Positions 6,776 through 14,101 of a stretch of DNA of 18,604 nucleotides are shown here, piece after piece. Numbering within the stretch: the first letter of the stretch is position 1; every line of letters starts with the position of its first letter. The stretch covers positions 1 to 18,604 of the forward strand of contig CAJUHR010000050.1 of the NCBI GenBank assembly GCA_910586255.1, read 5' to 3'. Under the pieces are notes generated by a model. That model searched no databases and was not told the origin of the DNA. It saw only the letters and a program-made list of their open reading frames with translations. The translations under genes and the position numbers were made by a program. The stretch comes from an uncultured Lachnospiraceae bacterium (GTDB lineage Bacteria; Bacillota; Clostridia; Lachnospirales; Lachnospiraceae).

Positions 6776-6839
6776 TTTATGGGGAGAAGAAACAGAAGAA
6801 AGATTGTACATGCATGAAATGATCTGAAAGGGAAATTAT

Positions 6840-8003
6840 ATGGTAATTCTAATATCTATATGGTGGTTAGCCGTATATGTCATTTTTTGGGCAATGGTTG
6901 GATATCCAATATCCCTTGTTATTCTGAATGGGCTATTCAAGAAGGAAAATAAAAAGGATTATTCATTTGAGCCAACAGTTACAATAATGGTGGTTGCCCA
7001 TAATGAAGAAAAGATCATAAAGGACAAACTTCAAAATCTTCTTGATATGGATTATCCAAGTGACAAATTGGGATTTCTCATTGCGTCTGATTTCTCCACA
7101 GATAAAACGGATGAGATTGTTGAAGAATTTATAGCTGCACATCCAGAGAGAAGCATACATATTCATAAATCTATAAATCATTATGGAAAGACAAATGCTC
7201 AAAATGAAACACAGGAGCTCTGTAATACAGAAATACTGATAATGACAGATGCGAATGCCATGTTCGAGACCAATGCGGTCAGAGAGCTTGTGGCATCGTT
7301 TGCGGAATCCTCCATTGCCTATGTGTCCGGTCAGCTTCGGTATAGGAATACCGAGGAAAATAAAACAGCAGCTTCGGAGGGGTTTTATTGGAAAATGGAT
7401 TTAATGTGCCGTAATATTGAAAGTAAAATTCAAACTATTACAGCAGGGAATGGCGCCATTTATGCTGTGAGAAATAAGGATTACCAAAGAATTCCGCCTA
7501 TTGAGTGTCATGATTCAAGTTTCCCGATTGTGTATGCTTTGGAGAAGAAACGGGCTATTTATAACCCGGATGCTGTGGCCTATGAAAAGGCAGGAGAGGA
7601 TGATGAGGATGAGTTTAAAAGAAAGGTCCGGATGAACCGTATTATTTTTCGCGGAATTATGCCAGACTTAAGAGTTTTTAATGTGTTTTCTTATCATTGG
7701 TTTTCATATTTTTATTTCGGACATCGTACCTGCCGTTATCTTCTTTGGATGATGCATTTGTTGGTGTTATTGTTAAATATTCCTCTTGCAATTTTTGGTG
7801 GTTTTTTCTGGAGGATTATATTAGGATTTCAAGTGTTGTTTTATTTCATTGCCATTATTGGATGGATAACAGAGAGCAGAAATCGATTAGTGAAGATGAT
7901 TTTTTATTATTGTATGACAATAATGGCACAGTGGAAGGGCGTAATTAATATTGTGACAGGTAAGTCGAAGCCTATATGGGAAAAAGCAGAGAGTACCAGA
8001 TAA
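6840..8003 (+). CDS. Membrane-bound family 2 glycosyltransferase
   Basis: This 387-residue inverting GT-A enzyme probably adds a sugar to the lipid-linked repeat unit at the inner face of the membrane. An N-terminal membrane helix (about 5-30) precedes the GT2 domain: TVTIMVVAHNEEKIIKDKL (46-64), the nucleotide-binding region SDFSTDKTDEI (83-93), GKTNAQNE (116-123) and the metal-binding DxD-like TDANAMFE (136-143). Later come GNGAIYAVR (203-211), the acidic GEDDEDEF (252-259) and KVRMNRIIFRG (262-272), the region that in processive GT2 enzymes holds the catalytic base and acceptor motif. Two or three C-terminal helices (about 300-370) complete a BcsA/HasA-like layout. The ATG at 6840 follows AAGGGAAAT. 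Donor and acceptor cannot be read from the sequence. Confidence 0.9.
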   Translation: MVILISIWWLAVYVIFWAMVGYPISLVILNGLFKKENKKDYSFEPTVTIMVVAHNEEKIIKDKLQNLLDMDYPSDKLGFLIASDFSTDKTDEIVEEFIAAHPERSIHIHKSINHYGKTNAQNETQELCNTEILIMTDANAMFETNAVRELVASFAESSIAYVSGQLRYRNTEENKTAASEGFYWKMDLMCRNIESKIQTITAGNGAIYAVRNKDYQRIPPIECHDSSFPIVYALEKKRAIYNPDAVAYEKAGEDDEDEFKRKVRMNRIIFRGIMPDLRVFNVFSYHWFSYFYFGHRTCRYLLWMMHLLVLLLNIPLAIFGGFFWRIILGFQVLFYFIAIIGWITESRNRLVKMIFYYCMTIMAQWKGVINIVTGKSKPIWEKAESTR

Positions 8004-8015
8004 GGAGCTAAAAGG

Positions 8016-8975
8016 ATGATTATAGTCCAAATGATGGGCAATCTTGGCAATCAGTTATTCATTTATGCCATGGCAAGATCCCTTCAGCTTGAATATGGAG
8101 ATGATATGGTGATTGATTTAGAGGGCCTGAAGAGATTTTATTATGCAGCAGCTTATAAACTTGATCATCTGAATTTGCCAAAAGAAAACATAAAATATGA
8201 TTTAGAAACGGTAGATCCAGCTATTCGGAGCAAGTATTTGCAAACTTCAAGATTGTATCACATAGAACAAAAATTATACAGAAAACTTAGAAAAGACAGC
8301 CTTGTTCCAGATAAAGTTACGATGCGATGGCTAAAAAGAGGCTGCTATTACACATTTAGCAGATCTTTTTTTGATTTTCCTAAAACAACAGCAAAGAACA
8401 AGTTTGTATACGGCTATTTCCAGAATGCAAAATATTTTGAGAAGTATGCTGATGTAATCCGGTCTGAATGCAGGGTTTTAGATGAGCTGGACGAATATGA
8501 CAGAACAATGTTGCCTCTTATTCGAGATTCAAATTCGGTTGCTGTCAGCGTAAGGGCAATAAACGAGCTGGGTGTTAGTTTTATTGATTTTGATTATTAC
8601 TACCGGGCAATGAAAATGTTGGATGAACGAATTAACAATCCAACATTTTTTATATTTTCCGATAATGTTGAGATAACAAAGGAAAAAATGAAGTTTCCGT
8701 TTCCTGTAGAATATGTCACACCAAGGGATGCCTGTCATGGGCTTAGGCTTATGTATCATTGTAAGCATTTTGTTATTGGGAACAGTACATTTTCATGGTG
8801 GGGGGCATATCTTGGAAATGATCCGAAAAAGATCATTATTATGCCGGATAAAATCGATAAAGAAGGGGTTGGGCGTGAGGGGTATTATTTTAAAGAAGCC
8901 ATCAAAATCCCATGTTCTTTTGTTGACTATAAATGGGATTTTGATCAGATTATTCATCAGAAATATGCCAGGTAG
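8016..8975 (+). CDS. GT11-like alpha-1,2-fucosyltransferase homolog with altered donor motif
   Basis: This 319-residue protein is recognisable as family GT11. It opens MIIVQMMGNLGNQLFIYAMA, equivalent to the family's MGGLGNQMFQYA. It has the central GYFQNAKYF (133-141), FIFSDN (212-217), and CKHFVIGNSTFSWWGAYL (249-266), equivalent to the family's NSTFSWW signature. The usual HxRRxD donor-binding motif after the second beta-strand is missing: the sequence reads VAVSVRAINELGVSFIDFDYYY (175-196 region), keeping at most one of the arginines. The enzyme could use a different donor, work by altered contacts, or be inactive. The ATG at 8016 follows AAGGAGCTAAAAGG, 12 bases after the previous stop. 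No GDP-fucose synthesis genes are in the window, so the donor would come from elsewhere. Confidence 0.85.
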   Translation: MIIVQMMGNLGNQLFIYAMARSLQLEYGDDMVIDLEGLKRFYYAAAYKLDHLNLPKENIKYDLETVDPAIRSKYLQTSRLYHIEQKLYRKLRKDSLVPDKVTMRWLKRGCYYTFSRSFFDFPKTTAKNKFVYGYFQNAKYFEKYADVIRSECRVLDELDEYDRTMLPLIRDSNSVAVSVRAINELGVSFIDFDYYYRAMKMLDERINNPTFFIFSDNVEITKEKMKFPFPVEYVTPRDACHGLRLMYHCKHFVIGNSTFSWWGAYLGNDPKKIIIMPDKIDKEGVGREGYYFKEAIKIPCSFVDYKWDFDQIIHQKYAR

Positions 8976-8995
8976 CTTTAAGGAGGAAAATAAAA

Positions 8996-10126
8996 ATGAT
9001 CAATGTAATGCAACCTACTCTTGGGCAGGAAGAACTCGACCGGATCAAAGAAGTGTTTGATTCTAATTGGATTGGAAAAGGAGAGCTTGTTTCGGATTTC
9101 GAGAAGATGTATGCTGAGCACCTGGGCTCTACACCAGATAGAGTGTTGTCTACAAATTGCTGTAGTGAAGGATTATTTTCTTCTATGCATCTTTGTGATA
9201 TCAAGCCTGGGGATGAGGTTATTGTGCCTACCACCAGCTTTGTGGGGGCAGGCAATGCTGTATGTGCTAATGGGTCAGAGCTGGTTCTTTGTGATGTAGA
9301 TCCCCGCACGCTCAATGCCAGGGCCAAGGATATTGAGAAGGCTATTACTCCAAAGACAAAGGCAATCCTTCTTCTTCATTTTGGGGGGATTCCCTGTGAT
9401 ATGGATACGATTATGCCTTTGGCGGAAGCATATGGTCTGAAGGTCATTGAAGATTGTGCTGCAGGAGTCTGCTCTACATATAAGGGGAAAGCTTTAGGGA
9501 CTCATGGAGATATGGCAATGTGGTCCTTTGACGCTATGAAAATACTGGTTTGCGGCGATGGGGCAATCCTTCACTTTAAAGATCCGGAAATAAGAGAAAA
9601 AGCGGATAAATGGCTCTATTTTGGATTAGAGGCCAAAAGTGGGTATGAAAACAGTGTTGCTCAAAAATGGTGGGAGTTTGATATTTCTGCATTTGGCCAC
9701 AGGGCAATTATGAATAATGTAACTGCGGCAATGGCCATTGAGCAGTTTAAGAAGCTCCCTATGTTTATGGAAAAGCGAGAAGCTGTTCATCAGGCATATA
9801 ACGAGGGACTGAAGGATCTTGCATGGATTGACCTTCCGCTGCCAATGGAAGAAGGGTGCAAATCTTCTTACTATTTTTATCACATCCAGATTAAGAATGG
9901 AAAACGTGATGAGCTGGCCTATTTTCTTCGCAATGCAGATATCTATACCACTTACCGTTATTTTCCCCTTCACCGGGTGCCTCATTATGGTATTGGTGGT
10001 AACTTCCCGGGGGCTGATTACGCGGCAGATAATACCTTGTGTCTGCCAATACATCAGAGCCTGACAACCGATGAGGTGCAGAGGATCATTGATACGATTA
10101 AGAAATTTGGAGCTAAGTATTGCTAG
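8996..10126 (+). CDS. Second DegT/DnrJ/EryC1/StrS-family sugar aminotransferase
   Basis: This 376-residue PLP enzyme probably makes an amino sugar from a keto-deoxy nucleotide sugar. It shows QPTLGQEELDRIKEVFDSNW at the N-terminus (6-25), STNCCSEGL (52-60) in place of the common SGTAAL region, EDCAAG with D153, and WSFDAMKILVCGDGA with the likely Schiff-base K182. YRYFPLHRVPHYG near the C-terminus is also typical of the family. It is clearly a different branch from the PglE-like gene at 4040. AAGGAGG at 8980-8986 supports the ATG at 8996. A GNAT acetyltransferase gene starts 19 bases after its stop, so the two probably work in sequence. Whether it acts at C3 or C4 cannot be told. Confidence 0.88.
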   Translation: MINVMQPTLGQEELDRIKEVFDSNWIGKGELVSDFEKMYAEHLGSTPDRVLSTNCCSEGLFSSMHLCDIKPGDEVIVPTTSFVGAGNAVCANGSELVLCDVDPRTLNARAKDIEKAITPKTKAILLLHFGGIPCDMDTIMPLAEAYGLKVIEDCAAGVCSTYKGKALGTHGDMAMWSFDAMKILVCGDGAILHFKDPEIREKADKWLYFGLEAKSGYENSVAQKWWEFDISAFGHRAIMNNVTAAMAIEQFKKLPMFMEKREAVHQAYNEGLKDLAWIDLPLPMEEGCKSSYYFYHIQIKNGKRDELAYFLRNADIYTTYRYFPLHRVPHYGIGGNFPGADYAADNTLCLPIHQSLTTDEVQRIIDTIKKFGAKYC

Positions 10127-10145
10127 CTAGAGGAGAGAGACAAAA

Positions 10146-10661
10146 ATGAGGATTTTTTTACGCCCTGTCAGAAGGGAAGATGGATCGAACATTGTAAAAT
10201 GGAGAAATTCGGATAAGGTAAAAGATCACTGCTTTGACAAGAGCCAGGTGACTTTAGAATCGAACGAGAGCTTTTATGAGGCATATATCGAGACAGGAAA
10301 ATACAAGCAATTTATTGTGGAACGAATAGATGAAGATTTTGGTGTTTCTTCTTATCCGATTGCTACGGTGTATTTAAAGGATATGGATTTGGAAAATCAT
10401 CGCTGTGAGTTCTGTATCTTTACCAGCGATGATCAGGAATGGAATACGGAAAGCCAAAAAATTGCAATCCAACAGCTCTTAAAGAAGGCATTTGATGAAT
10501 ATAATATGCATAAAGTTTATTCTTATGTATTTAGGGAGAATCATGATGAGGTTGAACTTTTAATGAAAGCGGGTTTTCACAAAGAAGCAGTATTGGAGGC
10601 AGAAGCCTTTGACGGGACTGGAAATTATGTTGATGTACTTAGAATGTGTGTTATTGTGTGA
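10146..10661 (+). CDS. GNAT N-acetyltransferase, probably for the amino sugar
   Basis: This 171-residue protein resembles the RimJ/RimL-type (Acetyltransf_3) branch of the GNAT family. It has the opening IFLRPVRREDGSNIVKWRN (3-21), a central strand pair around YPIATVYLKDMD and CEFCIF, and a late VYSYVFRENHDEVELLMKAGFHKEAV segment, where such enzymes bind acetyl-CoA and pack the last helix. A classic Q/RxxGxG/A loop is not obvious; the region SQKIAIQQLLKKAF occupies its place. It follows the second aminotransferase by 19 bases, so the likely job is N-acetylation of that enzyme's product. GAGGAGAGAG lies upstream of the ATG at 10146. The acyl donor could be other than acetyl-CoA. Confidence 0.75.
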   Translation: MRIFLRPVRREDGSNIVKWRNSDKVKDHCFDKSQVTLESNESFYEAYIETGKYKQFIVERIDEDFGVSSYPIATVYLKDMDLENHRCEFCIFTSDDQEWNTESQKIAIQQLLKKAFDEYNMHKVYSYVFRENHDEVELLMKAGFHKEAVLEAEAFDGTGNYVDVLRMCVIV

Positions 10662-10704
10662 CTTTTAATATTATTCAAATTAGAGAAATTATTGAGAGGA
10701 AAAT

Positions 10705-11331
10705 ATGGGATTTACGATTATTAAGCAAATATATCACTGTACTTTAGGGAAAATAATAACCTGGTATATTAAGATCAGAGATCAGATCAGAGGACTGGAT
10801 TTTTCCAGAGAAGTGAGTACAAAAGATGGGATAAAATATGGAGCTCCCTCTACAGCAAGAACCCAGCATATTGTACGAAAGTATTTCGGAAATAATATTA
10901 CGAAAGAGGATTCCATCATAGATATTGGCTGCGGAAAAGGGAAGATGCTGACTTTTTTTGCTGAGTTTCCTTTTGAGAATATTTGTGGACTTGAATACGT
11001 ACAGGAAATGGTTGATATTGCTAAAAAGAACATGGGTGTTCTGAAATTAGGGGGGATAAAAATAATTGCCGGGGATGCACGGGTTTATGAGGATTTTGAT
11101 GGGTTCAATTATTTCTACATGTCAAATCCTTTTTGGGATGACGATATTATGGTGTCTTTAATAAGAAATATTAAAAAAAGCATATCGAGAAATAATAGGG
11201 CGATACATTTACTATATAACAATCCGAGACAGGAAAATATATTAATATCACAGGGGATGATATTGGAAAAAGAAATGCCCGTATTTTTTAATGCAAAGGT
11301 GAATGTATATACTTTTCCGGTGCGGCAATAG
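10705..11331 (+). CDS. Class I SAM-dependent methyltransferase-like protein
   Basis: This 208-residue protein has a Rossmann-type SAM-binding core. Motif I is SIIDIGCGKGKMLTFFAEFP (70-89), the acidic residue that binds the ribose is E97 in CGLEYVQEMVDIA, and AGDAR (122-126) is motif III-like. MSNPFWDD (139-146) sits at the motif IV position. The SNPF sequence resembles the (D/N)PP(Y/F) site of amino-group methyltransferases and the NPF seen in a family of small capsule-locus methyltransferases. It probably methylates a sugar hydroxyl or amino group, but the substrate is unknown. The ATG at 10705 has GAGAGGAAAAT upstream. The preceding 43-base gap shows nothing notable. Confidence 0.75.
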   Translation: MGFTIIKQIYHCTLGKIITWYIKIRDQIRGLDFSREVSTKDGIKYGAPSTARTQHIVRKYFGNNITKEDSIIDIGCGKGKMLTFFAEFPFENICGLEYVQEMVDIAKKNMGVLKLGGIKIIAGDARVYEDFDGFNYFYMSNPFWDDDIMVSLIRNIKKSISRNNRAIHLLYNNPRQENILISQGMILEKEMPVFFNAKVNVYTFPVRQ

Positions 11332-11356
11332 ACTATGAATAAAGTGGTATAGAAAA

Positions 11357-11947
11357 ATGAACAAGAAGAAATTTATAAAGCAATGTTTGACAATAATAAC
11401 CCATCCAATTGTGTCAGCTCATTTAATAAAAGAGGGCACAAAAAATTTTTATATTGGTCCAAGAATGAACATGAAAGGTATCCGCAATTTCCATTTGGGC
11501 TCCAATAGTACAATTGGAAAGGATAGTCGGTTTTTATGCGTTTCCGGATATGGGGGGGGGTACTACGAACCCAGCGTTAAGATAGGAAATAACGTTTACA
11601 TAGCGTATCATTTTACAGTGATGGCAGCGGCGCCTATTATAATTGGTGATCATTCCCTGATTGCAAGCGGTGTTGTGATCACCTCCGAAAATCATGGAAC
11701 GAATCCGGAAATAGCTGAATCGTATGCAGATACGCCCCTGGAAGCTAAACCAGTGGAGATAGGAAAAGGATGTTGGATCGGCGAGAATGTAATTATTACT
11801 CCAGGGGTTACACTTGGTGAAAGATGTATTGTAGCAGCAGGGGCTGTTGTTACAAACTCATTTCCGGCGTATTCCATGGTGGGAGGCGTGCCTGCTAAAT
11901 TAATAAAGACTTATAACCATGAAAAGCATAGGTGGGAGAGGGGATAA
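11357..11947 (+). CDS. Left-handed beta-helix O-acetyltransferase (WcaF/CysE-type)
   Basis: This 196-residue hexapeptide-repeat protein probably O-acetylates a sugar of the repeat unit with acetyl-CoA. Helix turns include IGPRMNMKGI, LGSNSTIGKDSRF, VKIGNNVYIAYHF, IIIGDHSLIASGV, VEIGKGCWIGENVIITPGV and VTLGERCIVAAGAVV. The loop SENHGTNPE (110-118) carries H113, the position of the catalytic His in maltose- and galactoside-type acetyltransferases. GGVPAKLIKTY closes the domain. Residues 66-68 (Gly-Gly-Gly) are encoded by an unbroken run of nine G bases at 11552-11560, where slippage would truncate the protein within its first 40%. There is no strong ribosome site before the ATG at 11357 (only ATAGAAAA). 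Confidence 0.87.
   Translation: MNKKKFIKQCLTIITHPIVSAHLIKEGTKNFYIGPRMNMKGIRNFHLGSNSTIGKDSRFLCVSGYGGGYYEPSVKIGNNVYIAYHFTVMAAAPIIIGDHSLIASGVVITSENHGTNPEIAESYADTPLEAKPVEIGKGCWIGENVIITPGVTLGERCIVAAGAVVTNSFPAYSMVGGVPAKLIKTYNHEKHRWERG
11552..11560 (+). repeat. G9 homopolymer inside the O-acetyltransferase gene
   Basis: Nine consecutive G bases encode Gly66-Gly68 in frame. It is the longest G run I noticed in the window and sits in an AT-rich gene. Runs of this length are classic slipped-strand sites, so this is a candidate ON/OFF switch for acetylation; as given, the gene is ON. Confidence 0.6.
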
Positions 11948-11969
11948 GTCTGGGAAAGTAGGAAACAGA

Positions 11970-12779
11970 ATGGAATACTATAAATATGTAGTAATAGTTC
12001 TTGTATATAGAAATGTAAAAGATTTAGAAGAATGTATTGACAGTATTTATGACAAGATTCCAAATTCAAAAATAATTGTAGTGAACGCATTTTATGATGA
12101 GGAATCAAGAGAAAAAATACAAAGAACCGCTGAAAACAGGGATTGTGTATTTATCAATATTGAGAATAGGGGTTATAGCTATGGGAATAACCGGGGGATA
12201 GAGTATGCACGGAAAAATTTTGATTTTGAATATATCATTATTTCTAATCCCGACATTACGGTGGTAAAATTTGACAGTGCTATGATAAGCCGTCATTCGG
12301 AATACGGGATTATAGCGCCGCGTATCATTGCCGCCTCTGGCAGGGACCAAAATCCAATGGGCGTAATAAGAAATCGGTTATCAGAGAAATTAGAATATAT
12401 AGGATTTGAAAAGAACAATAAGTTTTTGTTAATAGCAGGGATTGGAATCAATAAGCTTATTAGAAAAATTGCAGTTACTATACACCGGTTTGATAAGAAG
12501 CCTTACAGGATATATGAGGCGCACGGAAGTTTTGTAATCCTGTCAAAGATAGCAATTGATGCGCTTTATCCGGTATATGACGAAAATTTGTTCTTATTTG
12601 CAGAAGAAGGTGTGTTAGCCTGTAAAGCGAGAAAGGCAAATATTAAAACAGGACAATTTGATGGGACTATCATACATCATAAAGAGGACGGAAGTATGAA
12701 ATTGAGCAAGCTTTCTCTTAATGATGAAATAAAAAGGGCAAATCTGTATTTTTATAAAAAATATGTATCTGGACTATAA
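11970..12779 (+). CDS. Family 2 glycosyltransferase (rhamnosyltransferase-like)
   Basis: This 269-residue soluble or peripheral GT-A enzyme probably adds one sugar to the repeat unit. It begins YKYVVIVLVYRNVKDLEECI (4-23). NIENRGYSYGNNRGIEYA (63-80) is the signature seen in rhamnosyltransferase-like GT2 proteins, ISNPDI (91-96) is the DxD-equivalent, and HGSFVILSKIAI plus FLFAEEGVLACKARKAN form the acceptor and catalytic-base region. An in-frame ATG at 11919 lies inside the preceding gene and would add 17 non-family residues. The ATG at 11970 places the first beta-strand at the N-terminus, but its ribosome site (GTAGGAAACAG) is only moderate. The donor sugar is not determinable. Confidence 0.87.
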   Translation: MEYYKYVVIVLVYRNVKDLEECIDSIYDKIPNSKIIVVNAFYDEESREKIQRTAENRDCVFINIENRGYSYGNNRGIEYARKNFDFEYIIISNPDITVVKFDSAMISRHSEYGIIAPRIIAASGRDQNPMGVIRNRLSEKLEYIGFEKNNKFLLIAGIGINKLIRKIAVTIHRFDKKPYRIYEAHGSFVILSKIAIDALYPVYDENLFLFAEEGVLACKARKANIKTGQFDGTIIHHKEDGSMKLSKLSLNDEIKRANLYFYKKYVSGL

Positions 12780-12799
12780 CAGAGGAGGAACTGGGTTAA

Positions 12800-14101
12800 A
12801 TGTCTGAATCATATATATATTTAACATGGTTTATCATAGTAACTATTATGATTTGCTATATCAGTATACAAAAATACAAGAGAATAATCAATCCTTTACT
12901 GGTAGCAATCGTTCCCCTCTGTCTTGCATGTTTATTTGCATCAGTTAACAATAACTTAGAAATGGAAGAGCTGTGCGCAGGTTTAAGATGGATATTGATA
13001 GGGACTCTTGTGTTTTTCCTGTCATTTTCCATTGGAACGCCAATAAGGATTGGTGTAAACAAGACTGTCCCAAAAAAGAATGATGTATATTACAACAAAA
13101 AAATCGTTAATAGTTTGATAAATTTGCTATGTATATTACTGTTTGTTGATTTTTTGATGACATTTGTGAAGGTTTACAGTATTGCCGGTTCTGTAAAAAA
13201 TATCTTTGTCAGTAATACATGGGTTAGAAATCAGTATTTACATAGAACAGGTTCAAAGCTTTATGCGGTTATTGGTTTGCTGATTTCAATGAATATCACA
13301 GTAATAAGCTGTCTTTTTCCTAAGGCAATCCAATTGAAGTGTAAACATATCCGATTTAAATTTATTTATGCAATTTTATTAATGCACGTCAATAGTGTTG
13401 TAACAATGTCAAAGGATTCATTTATTGTGCATCTGGTTATAATCGTATATTCTTTTTCACAATTTTCATCAAACCGAAAATTTGAATTTGAGATTATAAA
13501 AAAGAATGCCAAATGGGTAATATTGCTTTTTGCTGCATTGTTGATATTTATAGGCATACAAAGAGACTATCTTGCATATAGGTATAATTCTTATCTGGAG
13601 ATTGTCATAGGTACATTTACTGGTTATATCGCCATTCCAGTAATAAGCTTTTGTCTGTTATTAAAGACAAATCAGTTTTCATATGGTGTTCTGTGTTTTC
13701 GCCCGATTCTTAATATATTGTCCTACTTGGGAATAGGGGAAAAACACTCTATCATTCAGATGGATGTGGAAGGCGGCTCAAACGTATTTTCAACTTTTGG
13801 TAATATGTACCGTGACTTTGGAACGCCAGGTATTATTTTTCTGGGTGTGTTTTTTGGTTTGATTTTAGGCATGCTATATGAAAGGGAAACCCAGAGATTT
13901 CATCGGGTAGTATGTAATTCCATGATTGGAATGATCATGATTTTTACTTTTTATGATTTCAAGCTGATTCAGACTGTATATCCATTTTCAATACTGTATG
14001 CCTGGATATTGGAGAAGATGATCAGAAAAAAACTGTACGTAAACCGTACATTGAATGAGGAACGTGAAAATGTCATTAGAGCAGGAGTGGAACCTCAATG
14101 A
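12800..14101 (+). CDS. Wzy-like O-antigen/capsule repeat-unit polymerase
   Basis: This 433-residue integral membrane protein has about ten hydrophobic segments, for example around residues 5-22, 31-50, 63-80, 104-124, 152-172, 187-207, 230-250, 263-290, 340-360 and 370-400. Between late helices is a large polar extracellular loop (about 300-340: SYLGIGEKHSIIQMDVEGGSN...). This is the usual shape of Wzy polymerases, which join lipid-linked repeat units on the outer face. The segment FSTFGNMYRDFGTPGIIFLG (about 328-347) is typical of the family's C-terminal half. Wzy proteins share little sequence, so the call rests on topology, length and its place near Wzx and the glycosyltransferases. AGAGGAGGAA supports the ATG at 12800. 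Confidence 0.85.
   Translation: MSESYIYLTWFIIVTIMICYISIQKYKRIINPLLVAIVPLCLACLFASVNNNLEMEELCAGLRWILIGTLVFFLSFSIGTPIRIGVNKTVPKKNDVYYNKKIVNSLINLLCILLFVDFLMTFVKVYSIAGSVKNIFVSNTWVRNQYLHRTGSKLYAVIGLLISMNITVISCLFPKAIQLKCKHIRFKFIYAILLMHVNSVVTMSKDSFIVHLVIIVYSFSQFSSNRKFEFEIIKKNAKWVILLFAALLIFIGIQRDYLAYRYNSYLEIVIGTFTGYIAIPVISFCLLLKTNQFSYGVLCFRPILNILSYLGIGEKHSIIQMDVEGGSNVFSTFGNMYRDFGTPGIIFLGVFFGLILGMLYERETQRFHRVVCNSMIGMIMIFTFYDFKLIQTVYPFSILYAWILEKMIRKKLYVNRTLNEERENVIRAGVEPQ

Noticed and set aside
10153..10159. T7 tract at the start of the GNAT gene as a phase-variation site
   Set aside because: Seven-T runs are expected in DNA this AT-rich, and similar runs occur elsewhere in the window, such as in the flippase gene.
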